Positions 1-5,397 of a stretch of DNA of 7,048 bases are shown piece by piece. Positions within the stretch are counted from its first letter, which is position 1. Each line of letters starts with the position of its first letter. The notes under the pieces are model-generated. The model did no database searches. It was given only the letters and a program-made list of their open reading frames with translations, and was not told the origin of the DNA. The DNA is from Bacillota bacterium. GTDB taxonomy: Bacteria > Bacillota > Clostridia > Christensenellales > Aristaeellaceae. Position numbers and translations under genes: made by a program. The stretch lies in assembly GCA_023435435.1 (NCBI GenBank), contig JAEYRW010000134.1, positions 1-7,048 on the forward strand, written 5' to 3'.

Positions 1-145
1 GCCCGGGGGGGTCCGGGCCGGCGCCGTCCTTTGTCGTTTGATTTTTCAGTTCATCCACGCGTATGTGTCGCGCATGCCGCAGCCCTCGCCAAAGGAGGTG
101 TCCGGCGCGATGGATCTTGCCGCCCGCGACGGATTCCCCAGGCAA

Positions 146-700
146 TCAGCCGCCGATGCCGGTCCGGCGGCGAATCGCCGTTTCCGCCGCCGCGTAATTT
201 TCCGGGGAGCAGAAGACGGCGATCTTCTGGGTCGGGCCGCCCCGCAGCAGGATCGTGCATCGCTTGGGGTCGTATTTGACGCGCCGAACGGCGCTCCACT
301 TGATTTGGACGGACTGGCGGGCTGCGGCCATCATGCCGATCCCGGCGGTTCCCGGCCTTCCCGAAAAGGCGCCCAAAATCATGAGAAGGCCGTTGACGAC
401 TGCGTTTTTCTTCGCCTGCCTTTTCTGCGTATAATTGAGGACGCCCTCTTCGTCGACGACAAACCCCGCCGCGTACGCGCCGCCGTAGAAGAGCAAAATA
501 AACAGGTATGTCAGAAGGAAAAGAAGCCCGATCATGAAAAGCGCGTACTTCGCGTCGGAATGCACCACATCCCCGCCCGAAAGAATCAGGAGGAGCGCGA
601 TCAGGGCGGCAAAGGGCAGGCCAATCGCCAAGAGGAGTCCGCGCAGGAGGTAAAAATTGCGAAACATCGGAACGCGAATTTCCCACTGCAGCTTTTCCAT
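146..700 (-). CDS. Two-helix membrane protein with PH-like (YcxB-like) C-terminal domain, function unknown
   Basis: The 184-residue protein is not assigned to a characterised family. A short amphipathic start (WEIRVPMFRNF) is followed by two hydrophobic helices at about residues 18-41 and 52-74. Next comes a segment beginning FVVDEEGVLNYTQKR, typical of the strand that opens bacterial PH-like or YcxB-like domains. A glycine-rich hydrophobic stretch lies at about 101-127. The C-terminus (about 130-180, with IKWSAVRRVKYD, an ILLRGG turn and IAVFCSPENY) resembles the last strands and helix of such a domain. The ATG at 700 is preferred over an in-frame TTG at 721: a consensus promoter at 733-761 puts the transcript start near 725, making the TTG almost leaderless, while the ATG has a GAAAG at 713-717. 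It appears to be a single-gene transcript. Membrane location is well supported; the PH-like fold is inferred from residue pattern only. Confidence 0.75.
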   Translation of the reverse strand: MEKLQWEIRVPMFRNFYLLRGLLLAIGLPFAALIALLLILSGGDVVHSDAKYALFMIGLLFLLTYLFILLFYGGAYAAGFVVDEEGVLNYTQKRQAKKNAVVNGLLMILGAFSGRPGTAGIGMMAAARQSVQIKWSAVRRVKYDPKRCTILLRGGPTQKIAVFCSPENYAAAETAIRRRTGIGG

Positions 701-732
701 GGGCGGCACCAGCTTTCGCAAAATTTAATTCA

Positions 733-761
733 ATTATAATGCGCGTGCCAAATTCTGTCAA
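733..761 (-). promoter_or_regulatory. Perfect-consensus sigma-A/sigma-70 promoter for the membrane protein gene
   Basis: On the minus strand the -35 box TTGACA (761-756) and the -10 box TATAAT (738-733) both match consensus at every base and are separated by exactly 17 bp. Transcription should begin near 725, giving a leader of about 25 nt before the ATG at 700. The site lies about 20 bp beyond the terminator of the upstream gene, so it starts a separate transcription unit. No clear operator overlaps it, which suggests strong, possibly constitutive expression. Confidence 0.85.
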
Positions 762-780
762 CGCGCGCGGCGCGGCGGCA

Positions 781-813
781 CAAAAAATGCCGGGGCGCCG
801 AAAGGCACCCCGG
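781..813 (-). terminator. Intrinsic terminator of the Myb-like gene
   Basis: Read on the minus strand, a 10-bp stem (CCGGGGTGCC paired with GGCGCCCCGG, one T-G wobble) closes a TTTC tetraloop. Two bases later comes a run of six T (positions 787-782). The hairpin begins 7 bp after the stop codon of the Myb-like gene. This is a classic rho-independent terminator separating that gene from the next transcription unit. Confidence 0.9.
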
Positions 814-820
814 TCAATCT

Positions 821-1579
821 CTATTCGCCCGGCGACCGGGCGAGCGCGGCTTCGAGCTCGCCCACCCGGGTGACGAGCACCGCGCAGAATTCATCCATTC
901 CCTGGGCCCTCTCCCGGGCGGGTTTGGTCACGAAATCGCGAACGGGATCGATCACCGCCTCGGCGCACTGCATGATCTTCTCGCTCTGCTCCGCGGACCG
1001 CCTGCCCGTCAGGTGCTTGGTCAGAATTTCGATGGAGCGCGCAAGCTCGGCGTCTCCCTGCATCCGTGCCTCCTCCTGGAGGCCATCGCACGCCGACTTC
1101 ATGTCCGCGCGCGGCCTGTGGTTGACCTGGGGCGGCGCGCAGTCGACGCCCTGTTCGTTGAGGCTTTCCACGACCTTTTTGACGTAATCGGGCCGCGTCT
1201 TGATGACCGAGCGGTATTTATTCTGATAACGCAGCATCAGCGAGTGGTCGCCGTCCGAAATTTCCTGCAGGCAGGAACGGACGGACTGGCCCGCCGCGCG
1301 CGCGCGGAGTACCTTCTCCATCAGATCGTCGACTTCCTCCTGGGTAAAGGGCACAAAGCGCGCGGTGTGTGCCTGCTCGCCCTCCCGCTGCCGGACCTGC
1401 GCGTAGTAATAATTGCGTATACTGTTGGGGCGGCGGCCTGTTTTTTCCGAGATGCGCTCGAATACCGCCTTGAGCGGCAGTCCCTGCTGCTGTGCCTCGT
1501 CCGCCGTTTCCCACAACAGCTTGTTCTCGTAGTCGCTCCAGCCGGATCGTCTGCTCATGCGCCTGATCGCCTGCTCCAT
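821..1579 (-). CDS. Myb/SANT-like DNA-binding protein with two repeats
   Basis: This 252-residue protein is probably a transcription regulator. Repeat 1 (about residues 13-66) starts with W14 in RSGWSDYENKLLW and ends in a third helix with RRPNSIRNYYYAQVRQ, typical of a Myb/SANT or RsfA-like helix-turn-helix. Repeat 2 (about 77-127) is degenerate: F78 replaces the first tryptophan, followed by TQEEVDDLMEKV and a third helix around LMLRYQNKYRSVIK. The remaining part is charged and helical, perhaps for oligomerisation or partner binding. It has no signal peptide or membrane helix, so it is cytosolic. The first ATG has a strong SD (GGAGGG, 1591-1586) at 6-nt spacing, favouring it over the methionine at residue 8. 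It is divergent from the redox and housekeeping cluster and ends at a clear terminator. The DNA-binding call is good; target genes are unknown. Confidence 0.75.
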   Translation of the reverse strand: MEQAIRRMSRRSGWSDYENKLLWETADEAQQQGLPLKAVFERISEKTGRRPNSIRNYYYAQVRQREGEQAHTARFVPFTQEEVDDLMEKVLRARAAGQSVRSCLQEISDGDHSLMLRYQNKYRSVIKTRPDYVKKVVESLNEQGVDCAPPQVNHRPRADMKSACDGLQEEARMQGDAELARSIEILTKHLTGRRSAEQSEKIMQCAEAVIDPVRDFVTKPARERAQGMDEFCAVLVTRVGELEAALARSPGE

Positions 1580-1676
1580 TTTGCTCCCTCCAAATAGATA
1601 CTAATTAAGAGTATGCGCGCGGGTCCTGATCGATATACCCACACGGCAATTTAGTCGAATATTTTTTCACAACGTC

Positions 1677-1707
1677 CCCGAAATGAATGCGCACGGACGA
1701 TTTCGGG
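1677..1707. repeat. Perfect 8-bp inverted repeat in the divergent intergenic region
   Basis: CCCGAAAT at 1677-1684 is exactly complementary to ATTTCGGG at 1700-1707, separated by 15 bp. The arm centres are about 23 bp apart, roughly two helical turns, which would suit a dimeric DNA-binding protein. There is no T-run after either arm, so it is not an intrinsic terminator. An operator role is inferred from position only. Confidence 0.5.
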
Positions 1708-1744
1708 TATCTATGAAGTGGGGAGGCGCGCGCCCATTCGGCGC

Positions 1745-1773
1745 TTGCTTTTCCGGTGGTTTTGTTGTAAGAT
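1745..1773 (+). promoter_or_regulatory. Candidate promoter for the DUF1858-rubrerythrin cluster
   Basis: A -35-like TTGCTT (1745-1750) and a -10-like TAAGAT (1768-1773) are spaced 17 bp apart. Each matches the sigma-A consensus at four of six bases. Overlapping alternatives (TACTAT at 1773-1778, TATAAG at 1776-1781) are possible -10 boxes. Transcription would start near 1780, just before the SD at 1791. An AGATAC site (1770-1775) overlaps the -10 box, where a bound regulator could block initiation. Confidence 0.4.
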
Positions 1774-1805
1774 ACTATAAGACTGGTAATAAGGAGGAAC
1801 CGACT

Positions 1806-2006
1806 GTGGTTGACAAGCAGATGAGCATAGGCCAGGTTCTCAAGCTGGACCGCGGAACCGCGCCGATTTTCATGCAGTTTGGCATGCACTGCCTCGGCTG
1901 CCCGCACGCGACCGCCGAAAGCCTTGAGATGGCATGCGCCGCCCACGGCGCCGACGCGGACGAGTTGGTCGAGAAGCTGAACGCGTACCTGGGAACCAAG
2001 AAATAA
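1806..2006 (+). CDS. DUF1858 small CxxC redox-disulfide domain protein
   Basis: This 66-residue protein consists of a single DUF1858 domain, also described as the hybrid-cluster-protein-associated redox disulfide domain. The hallmark is the FGMHCLGCPHA segment (residues 25-35), with C29 and C32 forming a CxxC that could cycle as a disulfide or bind metal. The following helix carries a third cysteine, C44, in the ESLEMACAAHG stretch. An N-terminal MSIGQVLKL-type segment precedes the motif, as usual in the family. GTG at 1806 is chosen because a strong SD (AAGGAGGA, 1791-1798) sits 7 nt upstream; an ATG five codons later is less well placed. It is the first gene of the rightward cluster and lies 68 bp before a rubrerythrin. 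The biochemical role of the family is not established; a redox partner role here is inference. Confidence 0.85.
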   Translation: MVDKQMSIGQVLKLDRGTAPIFMQFGMHCLGCPHATAESLEMACAAHGADADELVEKLNAYLGTKK

Positions 2007-2016
2007 GAGGGCGCGA

Positions 2017-2046
2017 CGGCCGGTGCGTTGATATGCGCATCGGCCG
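2017..2046 (+). other. Intergenic hairpin between DUF1858 and rubrerythrin genes
   Basis: An 11-bp stem (2017-2027 paired with 2036-2046, one G-T wobble) closes an 8-nt loop. It starts 10 bp after the DUF1858 stop codon. The sequence that follows is AACATATATACG rather than a T-run, so it does not look like an efficient intrinsic terminator. It could stabilise the 3' end of the DUF1858 message, act as a processing site or weakly attenuate transcription into rubrerythrin. Confidence 0.55.
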
Positions 2047-2074
2047 AACATATATACGAAATCGGGGAGATGGC

Positions 2075-2560
2075 ATGATGCAGATTCATTCGTTCAATGA
2101 TATGGAAGGCCTCAAAATCGCCGTGGAGATCGAAAGGCGCGGCGAACTGTTCTACCGGAAGGCCGCGAAGCTTTCGGACAACGCGGAAACCGTGCTGATC
2201 CTCGAACAGCTCGCCGCCGACGAGGCGATTCACATGCGCGAGTTTCAAAAGCTGGTGGATAAGGCGTCCGTTTCCGACGAGATGTACGACGAGGAAACCA
2301 GCGCCTACCTTTCCGCCATCGCGGCGGACGTGGTGTTCCCCGAGGGCCTGATGGCGCTGCGGCGCGCGGGCTTCTCGAGTCCCGAGGGCGCGCTTCTCGA
2401 GGCCATCCAGTCCGAGAAGGACTCGATTCTCTTTTACACGGAGCTCGAGCGCCACGCCTATGACGACGAGGCCAAGCACATGTTCCGTGAAATCATCATG
2501 CAGGAAAGGCGGCACCTTCGCATCCTGCAGCGCCGCCTGGAAGAGACTGCGGAGGCATAG
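2075..2560 (+). CDS. Rubrerythrin-type ferritin-like diiron protein without rubredoxin domain
   Basis: The 161-residue protein is a four-helix-bundle ferritin-like protein. Both halves of the diiron site are visible: E20 with Y27 (E-x6-Y) and E50/H53 (ExxH) in the first half; E114 with Y121 (E-x6-Y) and E144/H147 (ExxH) in the second. In rubrerythrins this site reduces hydrogen peroxide and protects anaerobes. The usual rubredoxin domain (two CxxC motifs binding one iron) is absent and the protein has no cysteine, so electrons must come from another protein. Two adjacent ATG codons (2075 and 2078) could start it; the SD GGGGAG (2064-2069) is 5 or 8 nt away. It follows a small CxxC protein and is followed after 2 bp by the mutase gene. 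The family is clear; peroxide reduction as the true activity is an inference. Confidence 0.9.
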   Translation: MMQIHSFNDMEGLKIAVEIERRGELFYRKAAKLSDNAETVLILEQLAADEAIHMREFQKLVDKASVSDEMYDEETSAYLSAIAADVVFPEGLMALRRAGFSSPEGALLEAIQSEKDSILFYTELERHAYDDEAKHMFREIIMQERRHLRILQRRLEETAEA

Positions 2561-2562
2561 CC

Positions 2563-4284
2563 ATGGCGTACATGGACGAATACCGCAAATGGCTCGCGCT
2601 GTTCGCGGACGACAAGGAAACGGTCTCCGAGCTCACCGCCATTGCGGATGATCCCGCGGAGATTGAGGACAGGTTCTACCGTCCTCTCGAGTTCGGCACC
2701 GCCGGCATGCGCGGCGTCATCGGCATGGGGCTCAACCGGATGAACGTTCACAACGTGCGCCGGGTGACCTGTGCCCTTGCGAAGATCATCAAAAACCATC
2801 CCGGCGGCGCGGCGCGCGGCGTCGTGATCGGCTATGACTCGCGCCGCATGTCCCCGGAATTCGCTCGGGAGACGGCGCTGACTTTGGCCGCGTGCGGCGT
2901 TAAGGCAATGCTGTTTCAGTCGCTTCGGCCCGTGCCGGTTCTCTCGTTCTCGGTGCGCCATCTGGGCGCCATCGCGGGTGTGGAGATCACCGCCAGTCAC
3001 AATCCCTCCAAGTACAACGGCTACAAGGTGTACTGGGAGGACGGCGGCCAGCTGCCTCCGCCCCGCGCAGACGAGGTGACCGCCGAGATTGAAAAAACCT
3101 CCTTTGAGGAAGCCGTGAAGATGGGCGAGGACGCGGCCTTCCGGGCCGGACTGCTCGCCTATCCCGGGCCGGAGGTGGACGACGCGTACACGGCGGCGGT
3201 GAAAAAGCTGCAGGTCAATCCGGAGCTGGCGCGGGAGATGGGGGATACCCTCAAGATCGTGTACACGCCCCTCAACGGAACCGGCAACCTGCCTGTCCGG
3301 CGGGTCTTGCGCGAGATTGGCATGAAGCATGTGTTCGTCGTGCCGGAGCAGGAACTGCCCGACGGTAATTTCCCGTCCGTTCGCGTGCCCAATCCCGAGG
3401 ATCCGGACGCGTTCCGGCTGGCCATCCAAATGCAAAAGCGGCTGAAGGCCGACCTTTGCGTGGGCACCGACCCGGACTGCGACCGCGTGGGCGTCGCCTG
3501 CCTCACCGGCGATGGTGAGGTGCGCATGCTCTCCGGCAACCAGATCGGCTGCATTCTGCTCGACTACATCTGTTCCCAGAAAAAGGAACGGGGCGAGCTG
3601 CCTGAAAACGGCGCGGCTGTTTCGTCCATCGTGTCCACCGACATGGCCAAGGCCATCTGCGAAACCTTCGGCATGGCGCATGTGGAGGTTCTGACGGGCT
3701 TTAAGTTCATCGCGGAGCAGATTCAGCTCTTCGAGGACACGGGCGCGCACACATTTCTGTTCGGCTTTGAGGAAAGCTACGGCTTCCTTTCCGGCACCGA
3801 GGTGCGCGACAAGGACGGCGTGAACGCGGTGATGCTCATCGCGGAAGCGGCCGCTTACTACAAAACCCGGGGCATGACCCTCGCGGACGCGGCGGACGAG
3901 CTCGGGAAAAAGTATGGCTTCTACGGCGACCATATAAAGTCCGTGACCCTTGCCGGCAAGGACGGGCAGGCCAAGATCGACGCCATCATGGGGAGGCTCC
4001 ACGCGGAAAAACTTGCGACGATCGGCGGAAGCAAGGTGCTCGCCACCCGCGACTACCTCAAGGGCACCCGCGAGACGGCGGACGGGGTCGTGACGCCCGC
4101 CGGGCTCCCCGAATCGGACGTTCTCTACTACGAGCTGGAGGGCGGCGCGTGGGTCTGCGTGCGGCCGTCGGGCACCGAGCCCAAAATCAAGGTCTATATC
4201 AACGCCGTGTCCGCTTCGCCCGAAAAAACCGAGGCGCTGCTCGCCGGATACGCCGGGGACATGGACAAAATACTTGCGATATAA
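2563..4284 (+). CDS. pgcA: Phosphosugar mutase (alpha-phosphoglucomutase/phosphomannomutase, PgcA type)
   Basis: This 573-residue cytosolic enzyme interconverts hexose 1- and 6-phosphates, probably glucose, feeding UDP-glucose, glycogen or cell-envelope sugar synthesis. All four motifs of the alpha-D-phosphohexomutase family are intact. The active-site loop TASHNP carries phosphoserine S145. The Mg2+ loop DPDCDR has D303, D305 and D307. The sugar-binding GFEESYG spans 401-407, and the phosphate-binding RPSGTEP is at 534-540. The N-terminal GTAGMRG (45-51) is also typical. Length and N-terminal layout resemble the roughly 570-residue PgcA group rather than the shorter GlmM or ManB enzymes. ATG at 2563 has the SD GGAGG (2551-2555) at 7 nt, within the end of the rubrerythrin gene, so the two are probably translationally linked. 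Substrate preference between glucose and mannose cannot be read from sequence. Confidence 0.93.
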   Translation: MAYMDEYRKWLALFADDKETVSELTAIADDPAEIEDRFYRPLEFGTAGMRGVIGMGLNRMNVHNVRRVTCALAKIIKNHPGGAARGVVIGYDSRRMSPEFARETALTLAACGVKAMLFQSLRPVPVLSFSVRHLGAIAGVEITASHNPSKYNGYKVYWEDGGQLPPPRADEVTAEIEKTSFEEAVKMGEDAAFRAGLLAYPGPEVDDAYTAAVKKLQVNPELAREMGDTLKIVYTPLNGTGNLPVRRVLREIGMKHVFVVPEQELPDGNFPSVRVPNPEDPDAFRLAIQMQKRLKADLCVGTDPDCDRVGVACLTGDGEVRMLSGNQIGCILLDYICSQKKERGELPENGAAVSSIVSTDMAKAICETFGMAHVEVLTGFKFIAEQIQLFEDTGAHTFLFGFEESYGFLSGTEVRDKDGVNAVMLIAEAAAYYKTRGMTLADAADELGKKYGFYGDHIKSVTLAGKDGQAKIDAIMGRLHAEKLATIGGSKVLATRDYLKGTRETADGVVTPAGLPESDVLYYELEGGAWVCVRPSGTEPKIKVYINAVSASPEKTEALLAGYAGDMDKILAI

Positions 4285-4299
4285 CTGGAGGTTGCCTTT

Positions 4300-5397
4300 A
4301 TGAAGCTAGGCGTCGTGGGCCTTCCGAACGTCGGGAAGTCGACGCTTTTTAACGCGATTACAAACGCCGGGGCGCAGGCCGCCAACTACCCCTTCTGTAC
4401 CATCGAGCCCAACAATGGCATCGTGGCGGTGCCCGACCCGCGCCTGGACGTGCTCGCGGACATGTATCATCCCGAGAAGTACACCCCCGCGACGCTGGAG
4501 TTCGTGGACATCGCAGGGCTCGTCAAGGGCGCGAGCCGGGGCGAGGGGCTTGGCAACAAGTTTCTCTCCCACATCCGCGAGGTGGACGCCATCGTCCACG
4601 TCGTGCGCTGTTTCGACGATTCCAACGTCATTCACGTGGACGGCGACGTGTCCCCCACCCGGGACATTGAGACCATCGAGACCGAGCTGATCCTCGCGGA
4701 CATCGAAACGGTGGGAAAGCGCCTTGACCGCGCGCTTTCCATGGTCAAAAAGGGCGAAAAGAAGTATCAGGACGAGGCGGACGCCGGAAAGATACTGGCC
4801 GACTGGCTCGACGCCGGAAAGCCCGCGCGCACCGCGCCCCTGAGCGACGACCAGCGGACCGTGGCGCGGGAGTGGTTTTTGCTGACCATGAAAAAGGTCA
4901 TCTACGCCGCGAACATCGGCGAGGACGACATCGGGACGGATCCCTGCGATCTTCCTTACGTGGGCGAGGTCGAAAAGGTCGCCTCCGCCGAGGGCGCGGA
5001 AGTGCTGGTCATCTGCGCCAAGGTGGAGGAGGAGATCGCCCAGCTCGACCCCGCCGAAAAAAAGGTGTTTCTGGAGGAGATGGGCATCGGCCAGTCGGGG
5101 CTCGACCGGCTGGTGACGGTGGGTTACCGGCTCCTGGGGCTCATCAGCTTTCTCACCGCCGGTCCCAAGGAAGTGCGTGCCTGGACGATTTCGGACGGCA
5201 TGAAGGCGCCCCAGGCGGCGGGCAAGATTCATACGGACTTCGAGCGCGGGTTCATCCGCGCGGAAATCGTGGCGTACGACGACCTGATCCGCGAGGGCGC
5301 CATGGCCGCGTGCAAGGACAAGGGCCTGGTGCGCAGCGAGGGAAAGGAATATGTCATGAAGGATGGGGACGTCACCCTCTTCCGGTTCAACGTATGA
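4300..5397 (+). CDS. ychF: YchF/OLA1 family redox-regulated ribosome-binding ATPase
   Basis: This 365-residue protein is full length for YchF, an Obg-like P-loop NTPase that prefers ATP and binds ribosomes. The Walker A motif GLPNVGKS is at residues 7-14 and the G3 motif DIAGLV at 70-75. The usual NKxD guanine-specificity motif is replaced by the family-type NIGE at 205-208. A coiled-coil insertion lies at about 125-200. The C-terminal TGS-type domain (about 280-365) includes FLTAGPKEVRAW, a GKIHTDFERGFIRAE stretch and a final VTLFRFNV strand. The SD GGAGG (4287-4291) is 8 nt before the ATG, and the gene starts 15 bp after the mutase. In Escherichia coli YchF affects the oxidative stress response, which loosely matches the rubrerythrin upstream. 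The stop overlaps the next start as ATGA. Confidence 0.97.
   Translation: MKLGVVGLPNVGKSTLFNAITNAGAQAANYPFCTIEPNNGIVAVPDPRLDVLADMYHPEKYTPATLEFVDIAGLVKGASRGEGLGNKFLSHIREVDAIVHVVRCFDDSNVIHVDGDVSPTRDIETIETELILADIETVGKRLDRALSMVKKGEKKYQDEADAGKILADWLDAGKPARTAPLSDDQRTVAREWFLLTMKKVIYAANIGEDDIGTDPCDLPYVGEVEKVASAEGAEVLVICAKVEEEIAQLDPAEKKVFLEEMGIGQSGLDRLVTVGYRLLGLISFLTAGPKEVRAWTISDGMKAPQAAGKIHTDFERGFIRAEIVAYDDLIREGAMAACKDKGLVRSEGKEYVMKDGDVTLFRFNV

Larger units (their letters stand above)
1580..1805. promoter_or_regulatory. Divergent intergenic region with candidate operator repeats
   Basis: This 226-bp non-coding stretch separates the Myb-like gene (leftward) from the DUF1858 gene (rightward) and is AT-richer than the flanking genes. 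It holds the SD of the Myb-like gene (1584-1591) and that of DUF1858 (1791-1798). The hexamer AGATAC occurs at 1596-1601 and 1770-1775 on the plus strand and at 1712-1707 on the minus strand. A perfect 8-bp inverted repeat lies at 1677-1684 and 1700-1707. I could not find a convincing -35/-10 pair for the leftward gene. The region must carry promoters for both directions; the operator role of the repeats is inference. Confidence 0.6.

Noticed and set aside
1..18. GC hairpin at the window start (GCCCGG with CCGGGC) as terminator of the membrane protein gene
   Set aside because: It lies about 130 bp after the stop codon, has only 6 bp of stem, and the T-run expected on the minus strand would be outside the window, so it cannot be judged.
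92..739. Rightward open frame from an ATG at 110 with a good SD-like AAGGAGG (92-98)
   Set aside because: It runs antisense to the membrane protein gene, which has a consensus promoter and coherent helices. Its own translation is charged, low in hydrophobic order and without any recognisable domain. The SD-like match is probably chance.
1683..1805. N-terminal extension of the DUF1858 frame
   Set aside because: The extra residues lie in the promoter region and do not resemble the family. The SD at 1791-1798 clearly points to GTG at 1806.
2458..4002. Long leftward open frame of 514 codons opposite the phosphosugar mutase gene
   Set aside because: It is a GC-rich antisense shadow. The opposite strand encodes a complete mutase with all motifs, while this frame is rich in His, Arg and Gly with no recognisable domain or ribosome-binding site.
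4261..4285. Possible internal promoter before ychF (TATAAC at 4280-4285)
   Set aside because: No -35 box lies at suitable spacing; the closest candidate is only 13 bp away. The sequence is explained by the end of the mutase gene.
4306..5232. Leftward open frame of 308 codons opposite ychF
   Set aside because: It is an antisense shadow of a highly conserved full-length gene; its composition is repetitive and no motif is visible.
4872..5393. Open frame upstream of and continuous with the CPBP protease
   Set aside because: These codons overlap ychF in another frame and have an Arg/Gly-rich shadow composition. The protease proper starts at the ATGA overlap.
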